Source: Rhizobium sp. CSW-27
GTDB taxonomy: Bacteria; Pseudomonadota; Alphaproteobacteria; Rhizobiales; Rhizobiaceae
Assembly (NCBI RefSeq): GCF_018760785.1
Contig: NZ_JAHHZO010000002.1
Span: 558,001 to 622,000 of the forward strand
Direction: 5' to 3'
Length of the DNA stretch: 64,000 bases
Shown here: positions 32,648 to 44,698 of the stretch, in pieces
How the letters are laid out: each line of letters starts with the position of its first letter
Position numbering within the stretch: the stretch's first letter is position 1
Made by a program: the position numbers and the translations under genes
Notes under the pieces: model-generated
Databases searched by the model: none
What the model saw: only the letters and a program-made list of their open reading frames with translations
Told to the model about the DNA's origin: nothing

Positions 32648-33520
32648 ATGTTCTTTCGTCTGGCTCCTCTCGTCTTCGTGTTTTTGTGGTCGACCGGCTG
32701 GATCGTCGCCAAGATTGCCGCCGCCCATGCCGATCCGCTGACTTTTCTTGCGATGCGCCATGCGCTGGCGGCGGTGGCCTTTGCGGGGATGGTCGTGCTG
32801 GTCGGCGCGCCCTGGCCTTCCTCGCGTCTTGCCGCGGCGCATGGCTTCGTCTCCGGCGTCTTGCTGCACGGGCTTTATCTGGCGGGACTGTGGTGGGCGA
32901 TCGGGCAGGGCGTGCCGGCAGGGCTCTCCGGCATCATTGCCGGGCTGCAGCCTTTGCTGACCGGGCTGTTCGCCCTGGCTCTCCTCGGCGAGCGTCTGGG
33001 GCGCGGCCAGATCGCCGGCCTGGTGCTCGGATTTTCCGGCATCATGATCGCCGTCTCGCCGCAGTTTGCCGGGCTGTTCTCTACGGGGCTTCCGGGATTG
33101 GCCTTTCCGGTGCTCGTCAATCTGATCGCCATGCTCTCCGTCACGCTCGGCACGCTGTACCAGAAGCGGTTTCTCGGCGCAGGCGATCTCAGAACCATCG
33201 CGGTCTGGCAATATCTGGGCGCCGTGGCGGTCACGCTGCCGCTGGCGCTTCTGCTGGAAGACCTGCATTTCGACTGGACCTATGCCGCGATCGGCGCCAT
33301 GGCCTGGTCGGTGCTCGGCCTGTCGATGGGGGCGGTCGGGTTGCTGCTCTATCTCATCCGCCGCGGCCAGGTCTCGCGCGCCGCCTCGCTCATCTACATG
33401 GTCCCGCCGCTGGTGGCGGTGGAGGCGACCGTCATCTTCGGCGAACCGCTGAGTGTGCCGATGATCGTCGGAACGGTGATCGTTGTGATGGGGGTGTATC
33501 TGGTGAACCGGTCGACGTGA
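32648..33520 (+). CDS. DMT-superfamily permease (EamA, 10 TM)
   Basis: 290-residue inner-membrane exporter-type protein with two EamA repeats. Ten hydrophobic segments can be counted, the first LAPLVFVFLWSTGWIVAKIAA and the last VPMIVGTVIVVMGVYLVNRS. The EamA marks are visible in each half: LSGIIAGLQPLLTGLFALALLGERL and SLIYMVPPLVAVEATVIFGEPL. The start at 32648 fits the first helix. Probably exports a metabolite such as an amino acid; the ligand is unknown. It ends ahead of a terminator hairpin that it shares with the helicase gene. Confidence 0.88.
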   Translation: MFFRLAPLVFVFLWSTGWIVAKIAAAHADPLTFLAMRHALAAVAFAGMVVLVGAPWPSSRLAAAHGFVSGVLLHGLYLAGLWWAIGQGVPAGLSGIIAGLQPLLTGLFALALLGERLGRGQIAGLVLGFSGIMIAVSPQFAGLFSTGLPGLAFPVLVNLIAMLSVTLGTLYQKRFLGAGDLRTIAVWQYLGAVAVTLPLALLLEDLHFDWTYAAIGAMAWSVLGLSMGAVGLLLYLIRRGQVSRAASLIYMVPPLVAVEATVIFGEPLSVPMIVGTVIVVMGVYLVNRST

Positions 33521-33623
33521 CGTATCTGCCGGCGATGCGCGACGGCCGTCCTCGATCCGGTTCCGGACGCTGCACGACATCTTGCCGGATGGCGGGGAGC
33601 CCATCTGACGTTCGGACACAAAA

Positions 33624-33653
33624 ACACCCGCCTGCGTTGCCGCAGGCGGGTGT
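33624..33653. terminator. Rho-independent terminator, likely bidirectional
   Basis: A 13-bp perfect stem ACACCCGCCTGCG/CGCAGGCGGGTGT with loop TTGC. Five T follow on the minus-strand side, ending the helicase gene transcript, and a weaker TCTTAAAT follows on the plus side for the DMT gene. Confidence 0.85.
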
Positions 33654-33678
33654 CTTAAATCACGCGAAGTGCGGTCGC

Positions 33679-35268
33679 TCAGGCGCGATCGCGGCGGCGC
33701 TGGCCGCCATTGTCGCTGCTGCCGAACTTGACCGGGCCGCCATTGGCCGGCTTTGCGCCGCCACGATTGCCGGACGGTTTCGGGCCGTTGCGGTGGTTGC
33801 GGTTGGCGCCGGCCTCATGGGCGCCGAGCGGGGCATGCCGGTTTTCGCCGCCATTGCCGCGCTTGCGGTTGTCGCCTGCTGCCGGCTTGGCACCGAACGG
33901 CTTCTTGCGCGGCTGGCCGAGATCCGATCCTGCTGCGAAATCGGTGTCGAAGGCCGGAGCCTCGTCCCGGGTCCGCTCGGGGCGCGGGGCCGCGCCGCGA
34001 CGGGCATTGCGGCCATCGCCACGGCCGCCATTGCGGCCTGCACCGTCACCACGGGCACCGTTTTCACGCGGCTGGCCATTGCCACGGCCCTGGCCACCAC
34101 GGGCCTTCTGCGGACGCTCAGGGCTGCGCAGTTCGGAGGGGCGTTCACCCGATGCCACGGTGATCTCGATGTTCATCAGGCGTTCGATGTCGCGCAGCAG
34201 GCGGGTTTCATCCGGCGCACAGAAAGCGATCGCGATGCCGTCGCGGCCCGCACGCGCCGTGCGGCCGATGCGATGGACATAGGCGTCCGCCACTTCCGGC
34301 AGGTCGTAGTTGAAGACGTGGGTGACGCCCGGAATATCGATGCCGCGGGCAGCCACATCGGTTGCCACCAGAACACGGATCTCACCATCACGGAAGGCCT
34401 TCAGCGCGCGCTCGCGCTGGCCCTGGCTCTTGTTGCCGTGAATGGAGGCCACCTTGAACTCGACCTGCTCCAGATGCTTGGAGAGCTTTTCCGCGCTGTG
34501 CTTGGTGCGCAGGAAGACCATGGCGCGGCCATCCGGATTGGCGCGCAGCGATTCCTTCAGCAGCGTCGTCTTGTCGTTCTTGCCGGCAACGAAGTGGACA
34601 TACTGCTCGATCTTGTCGGCGGCCTTGCCGGGCGGGGTGACTTCCACCTTCACCGGATCGGTCAGGTAGTCCTTGGCGAGTTCGGCGATCGCCTTCGGCA
34701 TGGTGGCGGAGAACAGCAGGGTCTGACGGTTCTTCGGAACCATCTTCGAGATCTTGCGCAGGTCATGCACGAAGCCGAGGTCCAGCATCTGGTCCGCTTC
34801 GTCGAGCACAAGGTAACGCACGGTGGTGAGGCCGATGGCCTTGCGGCTGATCAGGTCGAGCAGGCGGCCAGGGGTGGCGACGAGAATGTCGGTGCCCTTT
34901 TCCAGCATCTGCTGCTGCTTGTTGATCGAGGCGCCGCCGACGACGGAATTGATCTTGAGCGGCGTGCCGCGCACATAGCTCTTCAGGTTGACGGCGATCT
35001 GGTTCACCAGTTCGCGGGTCGGCGCCAGGATCAGGGTGCGGGTGGTGCGGTTGTCCGGACGCTTGGGGTCCTTCAGCAGCATCTGGATGAGCGGCAGGCC
35101 GAAGGCAGCGGTCTTGCCGGTGCCGGTCTGGGCAAGGCCGATCATGTCGCGACCTTCGAGAAGCAGCGGAATGGCCTGGGACTGGATCGGCGTCGGCGTT
35201 TCGTAGCCGAGATTGGAAAGAGTGGCGACGATCTGCTTGTCGAGGCCGAGCTCGTGGAAATTCGTCAA
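33679..35268 (-). CDS. DEAD-box RNA helicase, RhlE-like
   Basis: 529-residue ATP-dependent RNA helicase. All motifs are visible: Q motif YETPTPIQSQAIP, Walker A AQTGTGKTAAF, PTRELVNQI, VATPGRLLDL, DEAD in LVLDEADQML, SAT in LLFSATMPK, then the second domain with VLVATDVAARGIDIP and YVHRIGRTARAG. The C-terminal ~150 residues are Arg/Gly/Asn-rich and unstructured, typical of RhlE-type RNA binding tails. Start: TTG at 35268, giving the usual LTNFHELGL opening and preceded by AAAGG; the longer frame to 35442 is rejected. A leader of over 200 bases precedes it, as often in cold-induced helicases (inference). Confidence 0.93.
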   Translation of the reverse strand: MTNFHELGLDKQIVATLSNLGYETPTPIQSQAIPLLLEGRDMIGLAQTGTGKTAAFGLPLIQMLLKDPKRPDNRTTRTLILAPTRELVNQIAVNLKSYVRGTPLKINSVVGGASINKQQQMLEKGTDILVATPGRLLDLISRKAIGLTTVRYLVLDEADQMLDLGFVHDLRKISKMVPKNRQTLLFSATMPKAIAELAKDYLTDPVKVEVTPPGKAADKIEQYVHFVAGKNDKTTLLKESLRANPDGRAMVFLRTKHSAEKLSKHLEQVEFKVASIHGNKSQGQRERALKAFRDGEIRVLVATDVAARGIDIPGVTHVFNYDLPEVADAYVHRIGRTARAGRDGIAIAFCAPDETRLLRDIERLMNIEITVASGERPSELRSPERPQKARGGQGRGNGQPRENGARGDGAGRNGGRGDGRNARRGAAPRPERTRDEAPAFDTDFAAGSDLGQPRKKPFGAKPAAGDNRKRGNGGENRHAPLGAHEAGANRNHRNGPKPSGNRGGAKPANGGPVKFGSSDNGGQRRRDRA

Positions 35269-35523
35269 GTCGAATACCTTTCGGGGGCGCCAGAGACCGC
35301 AACCCGACGACACCATGCCGTCCGGTCTGCCTGTGGCGTCAAGAACCCCGCGTGAATTGGGAACTTGTGAGTGGGAAACTGCTTTCGGCGCAGGCCTTGA
35401 GGCCGTGCTTCGTGTGCGCCTTGCGCCTTCCTCGCGATCCATTTTCGTCGCTGGGCCAGCTCACGCGGCGGCCGGAAGGTTGAAAGCTGAACTGCATGTG
35501 CTGCTTTGCACACAAAAAGTCAA
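35269..35523. other. Helicase leader and promoter region
   Basis: About 255 bases upstream of the helicase start without a gene. Antisense open frames exist but have no coding support. No riboswitch or cold-box motif was recognised. Confidence 0.4.
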
Positions 35524-35551
35524 GGGCCCGCGTCGATTTCGACGCGGGCCC
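35524..35551 (-). terminator. Rho-independent terminator
   Basis: A 12-bp stem GGGCCCGCGTCG/CGACGCGGGCCC with loop ATTT. On the minus strand it is followed by TTGACTTTTTGTG. It ends the small surface protein gene (35600-35953). Confidence 0.85.
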
Positions 35552-35599
35552 GGCGGATGCATGCATGAACCTGTTCGTCGGGCGTCCTTCGGCGAAGGG

Positions 35600-35953
35600 T
35601 CAATAGGCCGGGCAGACGCGAACCCGGAAGGAATCGCCCCAGTCATTCTCGCGCCATTCGTAATGGCAGCGCGGGCGCGGCGGCGGGGCTTCCCGATAGT
35701 AGGTCCGCTCGTAGACGACGGTCGGCGGCGGCGGTGCGGGCGCAACTTCATAATAACGATGCTCGACATAGCGCGGCTGCGACTGGTTGGCGATCGCGCC
35801 GCCAATGATGCCGCCAACGGCACCGGCCGCAACGCCAGCCCAGAAATGATCGTGCGCCTCTGCCGCCGGCGCGGCTGCCACAAGAGCGCTCGTCAATGTC
35901 AGCGCGACAAGGCCTGCAGTGATGGATGTCTTCAATACGGTCATGGCCTTCAT
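35600..35953 (-). CDS. Small exported protein with glycine-zipper segment
   Basis: 117 residues. A signal peptide ends near AAEAHDH. A glycine-zipper membrane-associating segment follows (FWAGVAAGAVGGIIGGAIANQ). The rest is Tyr/Pro/Arg-rich (VEHRYYEVAPAPPPP; YERTYYREAPPPRPR) and ends with a CHYEWRE...VRVCPAY pair of cysteines. Proteins of this type are common in rhizobial cell envelopes; no function is known. The start at 35953 gives a short Lys-rich N-region; the alternative Met is at 35944. It is monocistronic with its own terminator. Confidence 0.82.
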   Translation of the reverse strand: MKAMTVLKTSITAGLVALTLTSALVAAAPAAEAHDHFWAGVAAGAVGGIIGGAIANQSQPRYVEHRYYEVAPAPPPPTVVYERTYYREAPPPRPRCHYEWRENDWGDSFRVRVCPAY

Positions 35954-36230
35954 CCTTTCACCCTTGAACTGGAGGGTACGAGAAGAAGATCCTCCCGGAA
36001 GGCGGCAAAATAATGGAAAAACAAAAGGATAAGTCTGAACATCCGTTCATGTGGCAGCAGCCCTGGATGGAGCGGAAGGCATGCCGCAGCAAGACAGGGT
36101 GGTGATGCGGCGAAGGGGTGGGGAATTTGTGGCGTTTTTGGGGTGGTGCCTAAACCGGTGCGGTCGCGCAGTTTTGCCGATGGCCGGGCGAAGGAACTGC
36201 CTCTGCAGGTCTCCTCGTCCGGCCTTACCG
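35954..36230. other. Intergenic region, visibly less GC-rich
   Basis: 277 bases without a gene. Runs such as AATAATGGAAAAACAAAAGGAT make it more AT-rich than its surroundings. It holds the promoter of the small exported protein and the 3' flank of the beta-helix gene; no hairpin terminator was recognised. Confidence 0.4.
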
Positions 36231-38399
36231 TCAATTCCTGGAAAGGTTTTTGATTGCGACGCGCGTTCCGACAATGCGGTTGTCTTTCAACGTCAGATCG
36301 CTGACGCCCCTTGTCACGTCGATCCCGATGTCCGTGCCGCTGATGTCATTGTCCTCCACCAGCACCGACTGAACGAGAGGTATGGTGGGGGCGTTGCCTG
36401 CAATCCGCATTCTCGCATTGTCGGCAAGCGTGTTTCCGCGAACGACCGTGCCCAGAGAGAGGATCGAGGTATTGCCCTCAAATTGTTGCCCGTAAACCGA
36501 CAGCAAGGCACTTCCCGTGATATCGGTTTCGGCAATGGTATTGTTCAGAATCTGGATGAAGAAATTGGGCTGGGGATGATGATACCAGCGGCCGGAAATG
36601 ATAATCCCGGCTCCACGGGTAATTTTGTTGCCGAAAAACACGTGCTTGTAGCCGGTTCCGTATACCTGGACGGCGCCGACATCCGCGAACTTGTTGTCAA
36701 GTATAAGGTAGTTTTCCTGCATGGGTGTGATTGTAACGGTCGAGTTTTCATCGATGCCTTCGGCCAACGTTCTGTCCAGCTCGATGTTGCTTCCATCTCT
36801 CCGCACGACCTTTGCGGCAAATCCGGTGCCCCTTCCACCCATCACGAAGAGACCTGCTCCAGTCCACGTCCCTTTGGACGCCTGGCCGGGCTGCTGCCCC
36901 TCCATCTCATAGGCAGTCGAAGAAATCCTCTTCAGCTTGCCGAAGTAGAAGCCGCCCGGACCATCGGTGGTCATGGCCTCCCTGTCCCAGCCATACATAT
37001 TGGAGAATTCATTGTTCTTCATCATCACGTTGCCGGAATAGGAAAACCCTCCGAGCGTGTTTATCCCGCCGCCTGCCGCCTTGATGTCGATGTTGCGGAT
37101 AATGTTGTTCTCAAATATCACTTTCGAGGAGCCGCTGATGCCATACCAGCTTCCGTTCTGAAATGTGTTTTCGGCCATGACAACGTTCGACGCGTGTATA
37201 ATCACGAATGCGCGCGACGTGGACATCACATCGCAGTTAAGGGCACGGATGTTGTTTCCGCCCAGCCTTAGCCCTGCGACGCCGTCCCGATCGTATTTCG
37301 ACATGCTCGAAATACGCTGTGATACGTCCTCCATTGAGGTGTGTCCGAAGAAGGCATCAGCTCGCACCCTCAGGTTTCGCAGCGTGATGTTGCCGCCGCT
37401 CCATTCCCGCGACTGCTGATCAAGCCCGCCGCGGATCACGTCGAGATGCCGCTGGGCGTTGATCGTCAGATCCTCCACGGCGAAGTCCTTGTAGCCGTCG
37501 ATCAGCGCCGGCGGGGGCTGGTCCATGTCGCGCCAGATCAGGCTGACCAGTTCGCGGGACTGGCCCTTGAGTGTCACGCCGTTCGGCACCCTGATGCCGC
37601 CGCTCAGGCGGTAAATGCCCGGACGCAGCACAAGTGTGCCGCCGCCCTGGTTGGCGAGTCCTTCGAGCGCCGCATTGATGCGGGCCGTATCATCGAGCGC
37701 GGGGCCGTCCACGGGGTTGCTGCGCAACTCCATGACCTGTCCCTTCTGCACGCGCTTCGCAGCGATCGTCACCGGGCCGATGGGGTGCCAGGTCGAGCTG
37801 TCGCCATTGCCGTTCCAGAGGCGGCCGGTATAGCTGCCCGCTGCCATCTGGCCTGGAATGGTGAAGCTGGCTGACCAGAGATCGGCGGCGTCGGGATGCA
37901 GTCGAGTCGTGCTTCCGTCCTGTGCCTTCAGTTCGAGGATGGCGGCAGCCGTGCGTGCGATGTTGCGTCCCTGGACGCGCAGCCAGCCGCCGGGCGTTGC
38001 CGTGTCGCCATCATCGCCCTGCGACCAGTAGACGTCGGCGCTGTTGACGTCGGTGACGATCGTCTTGCCCTTGTCATCTTCGAGGGTCAGCGCGTAGACG
38101 CCGTCCTGAAGCGAAGCGGGCAGGACATAGGTAAGCGTCTTGTCGGACTGAATGCCGGGAGAAAGGACTTGCTCGGCCGCTGCGCCGGTCTTGTCGGCCA
38201 CATCGTCCAGCCTGCGGACTTGGGCCTTGCGGATCGTGTCGAGATCCATTCCGTTGATCTGGACCGTCTGACCCGGCTTTACCGGATCGCTAGCCCAGAA
38301 GATTTCGGCAGCCCGAGCGTTGGCCCCGGCTGCTATGGTGATGAAAATGACCAAAATTGAGGGACGAACGAGAAAAGGCGTCAGGAAATGCTTCGGCAT
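36231..38399 (-). CDS. Secreted right-handed beta-helix protein (pectate-lyase superfamily-like)
   Basis: 722 residues with a signal peptide (FLVRPSILVIFITIAAGANARAA). The first ~230 residues look like beta-sandwich modules (AEIFWASDPVKPGQTVQING; WLRVQGRNIARTAA). From about 240 a Pectate_lyase_3-like opening (GPALDDTARINAALEGLANQGGG...LVLRPGIYRLSGGI) leads into a long right-handed beta-helix with repeated N-rich turns (ENTFQNGSWYGISG; FENNIIRN; MMKNNEFSN; EDNDISG). Probably a cell-surface or secreted polysaccharide-active or polysaccharide-binding protein. The substrate is unknown. The start at 38399 has AAAGGA. The coding sequence is visibly less GC-biased than neighbours and has no partner genes, hinting at transfer. 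Confidence 0.82.
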   Translation of the reverse strand: MPKHFLTPFLVRPSILVIFITIAAGANARAAEIFWASDPVKPGQTVQINGMDLDTIRKAQVRRLDDVADKTGAAAEQVLSPGIQSDKTLTYVLPASLQDGVYALTLEDDKGKTIVTDVNSADVYWSQGDDGDTATPGGWLRVQGRNIARTAAAILELKAQDGSTTRLHPDAADLWSASFTIPGQMAAGSYTGRLWNGNGDSSTWHPIGPVTIAAKRVQKGQVMELRSNPVDGPALDDTARINAALEGLANQGGGTLVLRPGIYRLSGGIRVPNGVTLKGQSRELVSLIWRDMDQPPPALIDGYKDFAVEDLTINAQRHLDVIRGGLDQQSREWSGGNITLRNLRVRADAFFGHTSMEDVSQRISSMSKYDRDGVAGLRLGGNNIRALNCDVMSTSRAFVIIHASNVVMAENTFQNGSWYGISGSSKVIFENNIIRNIDIKAAGGGINTLGGFSYSGNVMMKNNEFSNMYGWDREAMTTDGPGGFYFGKLKRISSTAYEMEGQQPGQASKGTWTGAGLFVMGGRGTGFAAKVVRRDGSNIELDRTLAEGIDENSTVTITPMQENYLILDNKFADVGAVQVYGTGYKHVFFGNKITRGAGIIISGRWYHHPQPNFFIQILNNTIAETDITGSALLSVYGQQFEGNTSILSLGTVVRGNTLADNARMRIAGNAPTIPLVQSVLVEDNDISGTDIGIDVTRGVSDLTLKDNRIVGTRVAIKNLSRN

Positions 38400-38488
38400 G
38401 GAATGTCCTTTCTCCGGCCGGTCGCAGACCTGAAGCAAGCTCCAGCACATGTGAGGCAAAAGCAGGGCATCCCGAAGCAACCGCCGCG

Positions 38489-40072
38489 TCAGAAATCCGT
38501 CGGTACGCCACCCTCCTGCTTGCGGCGGGTCACGAAGGCCTGGAGTTCCTCCTCGATCGCGGGGTCGAGAGGCGGGCGTTCGTAGGTGGCGAGCTTTTCC
38601 TTGAAGATGCGGTTGGCGTGGTCATAGGTGGTGGGGCTGCCGGCTTCGGTCCAGGTTTCGAAATTGCGCCAGTCGGAGAGGATCGGCGCGTAGAAGGCGT
38701 TTTCATAACGGGCAAGCGTATGGCCCGTGCCGAAGTAATGGCCGCCGGGGCCGACCTCGCGGATGGCGTCGAGCGCCAGCGCGTCCGCGCTCACGTCGAG
38801 CGGTGTCAGGAATTCCGCCACCATCTGCAGCATGTCGACGTCGAGGATGAATTTTTCGAAGGAGGCGGTCAGGCCGCCCTCGGTCCAGCCGGCGGCATGC
38901 AGCACGAAATTGCCGCCACCTTGCGTCAGCGCCCAGAGCGACATCATCGATTCATAGGCGGACTGCGCATCCAGGGTGTTGGCGGCATTGGTGTTCGAGG
39001 TGCGGTAGGGGATGCCGTAGCGCCGTGCCAGCTGCCCGCCGGCCATCACCGCCTTCATGTATTCAGGCGTGCCGAAGGCCGGCGCTCCCGTCTTCATGTC
39101 GACGTTCGAGGTGAAGCCGCCATACATCACCGGCGCCCCGCGCCGCACCATCTGCGAAAAGGCGATGCCGCACAGGGCTTCCGCATTCTGCTGCACCAGC
39201 GCGCCTGCCACCGTCACTGGCGCCATGGCGCCGGCCAGCGTGAAGGGCGTCATGATCACCACCTGGTTGCGCGAGGACATTTCGATGATGCCCTGAAGCA
39301 TGGGGCCATCAAGGCGCAGCGGCGAGGAGGAGTTGATCACGGTGAACAGCGAAGGCTCCGCCTCCAGTTGTCCGGCGGAAATGCCGCGGCCGATGCGCAC
39401 GATCTCAAGGGCGTCGAGGTTGCGCTGGCGTCCCAGCGAATAGCAGTGGAACACCTTGTCGGTCAGCGTCACCAGATCGGCGAGACAGTCGAGATGGCGG
39501 ATCGAGGCGTGGATGTCGACGGGCTCCACCGGATAGCCGCCGGTGCAGTGCACGATGTCGTAGCATTGGGCAAGCTTCACAAGCTTGCGGTAATCCTCCT
39601 GGTTGCCGGCGCGCCGGCCACCCTCACGGTCGGCCACGAAGGGGGCGGAGGCGATCTGGGCAAAGACCAGATTGTTGCCGCCGATCGCGAGATTGCGCGC
39701 AGGATTGCGTGCATGCAGCGTGAACTGCGCGGGGGCGGAGGCGATCATCTCCAGGATCAGGCCGCGGTCGAAGCGGACCCGGTCCGATCCCTCGGTCACG
39801 TCGGCGCCGGCCGCCTTCATCCGCGCCCGGGCCTCCGGCAGCATGATGTCCATGCCGATCTCTTCCAGCACGGTCAGCGAGGCATCGTGGATATGGTCCA
39901 GTGCTTCGGCATCCAGAACCTCGGTTCGGGCGAGGCGGTTGACGATCCGGCGATACCGCTCGCCGCCGGCCGGCTTGCGGGTTCTCTCGGGGCCGCGCCC
40001 GCCGCTGCGCCTGCGACGCTCCGGTCCGGCGGTCTCGTTGCCTATCGGGGTCTCTGTCGTGATCTGGCTCAT
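38489..40072 (-). CDS. MttB-family methyltransferase without pyrrolysine
   Basis: 527 residues of the trimethylamine methyltransferase family (MttB superfamily, TIM barrel). Such non-Pyl members demethylate glycine betaine or other quaternary amines and pass the methyl group to a corrinoid protein. Visible stretches include DHIHDASLTVLEEIGMDI, GGNNLVFAQIASAPFVADREG, and GGHYFGTGHTLARYENAFY near the C-terminus. There is no internal amber codon, so it is not a pyrrolysine enzyme. The N-terminus is an Arg-rich extension (ERRRRSGGRGPERTRK). The start has GGGAGG. No corrinoid-protein gene is adjacent, so its partner must lie elsewhere. It is divergent from the hybrid kinase gene. Confidence 0.9.
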   Translation of the reverse strand: MSQITTETPIGNETAGPERRRRSGGRGPERTRKPAGGERYRRIVNRLARTEVLDAEALDHIHDASLTVLEEIGMDIMLPEARARMKAAGADVTEGSDRVRFDRGLILEMIASAPAQFTLHARNPARNLAIGGNNLVFAQIASAPFVADREGGRRAGNQEDYRKLVKLAQCYDIVHCTGGYPVEPVDIHASIRHLDCLADLVTLTDKVFHCYSLGRQRNLDALEIVRIGRGISAGQLEAEPSLFTVINSSSPLRLDGPMLQGIIEMSSRNQVVIMTPFTLAGAMAPVTVAGALVQQNAEALCGIAFSQMVRRGAPVMYGGFTSNVDMKTGAPAFGTPEYMKAVMAGGQLARRYGIPYRTSNTNAANTLDAQSAYESMMSLWALTQGGGNFVLHAAGWTEGGLTASFEKFILDVDMLQMVAEFLTPLDVSADALALDAIREVGPGGHYFGTGHTLARYENAFYAPILSDWRNFETWTEAGSPTTYDHANRIFKEKLATYERPPLDPAIEEELQAFVTRRKQEGGVPTDF

Positions 40073-40258
40073 CGCTGTCCTCCCGGCGCCATGGCCAGTG
40101 TCGCAAAGGCCCGCTTCCGCCGCTACGCCCAAATGCGACGGCGGGCTGCCTTTTCTGGAACAGTGGCCTGCAAGGGCGCGGCCCTGCTTGCGCCATCGCA
40201 AGGGGTTGTTAACCATAAGCATGGTCAAGTCCGCCCTTGAAGCCACATCAGGCGAATC

Positions 40259-43957
<3,699 letters not shown>

Positions 43958-43969
<12 letters not shown>

Positions 43970-44698
43970 GGCATTGCCCTTGCGGCCGAACAGCATTTCG
44001 CGCTTGCCGGCAAAGCCCGGCCGGCGTTCGACCGAAAAGCCGGCGGCCTGAAGGTTGCGGCGCACGAAACCGGCCGCCGCGTAGGTGGCAAAGCTTCCAC
44101 CCGCCGAGGTGCGCTCGAAGACCGCCTGCATCAGCGGCAACGACCACATGTCGGGATTGCGTGACGGCGCAAACCCGTCCAGGAACCAGGCATCGGCCTG
44201 GAATTCCCAGGCCGGCACCTCGTGCTCGGCGCGCCCGCAGATCACCGTCAGCGTCATGTCCTGTGAAAGTGAGAGCGTGATCCTGCCCAGGCGCGTTTCC
44301 GGCCAGAGCGCTGCGAGCGCCTGACGCTCCCGGTCGATTTCCGGCCAGTGGGAAAGCGCCCGGTCGATGTCGGCTGCCGTCATCGGATAGAGTTCGAAGG
44401 AGGTGACGTGCAGGTGGCGGCAACCCTGCGGATGTGCCGCGCGCCACAGGCGCCATTGCCGCCAGGTTTCGCAGAGGTTCAGCCCGGTGCCGAAGCCGAG
44501 TTCGCCGATGCGGAAGAAGTCGCCCGCCCCCCAGCGCTCCGGCAGGCCGTTGCCGTCAAGAAACACGTAACCGCATTCCAGCCGGCCATCCGTCTGACAA
44601 TAAAAATGATCGCCAAACTGGCTCGAGTAAGGCATATCGCCCTCGCGCCATTCGAGTGGGTTCGGCGCATGTTCAACGGGAACGTCAGGATCTGCCAT
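43958..44698 (-). CDS. mnmD: tRNA 5-methylaminomethyl-2-thiouridine methyltransferase domain protein (MnmD)
   Basis: 246 residues equal to the N-terminal methyltransferase half of E. coli MnmC, which completes mnm5s2U34 in tRNAs for Lys, Glu and Gln. The SAM motif is FRIGELGFGTGLNLCETW, with the PF05430 marks YVFLDGNGLPERW and the C-terminal DGFAPSRNPDMWS then GGSFATYAAAGFVRRNL. The first Met at 44698 keeps the family's LEWREGD start; a second Met at 44635 has a better ribosome site (GAGGGCGAT). It is head-to-head with the FAD oxidoreductase gene, the start codons sharing one base, so the two MnmC halves are split into separate divergent genes. Confidence 0.88.

Noticed and set aside
38489..40072. 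MttB considered as a pyrrolysine-containing trimethylamine methyltransferase.
   Set aside because: The reading frame has no internal amber codon.
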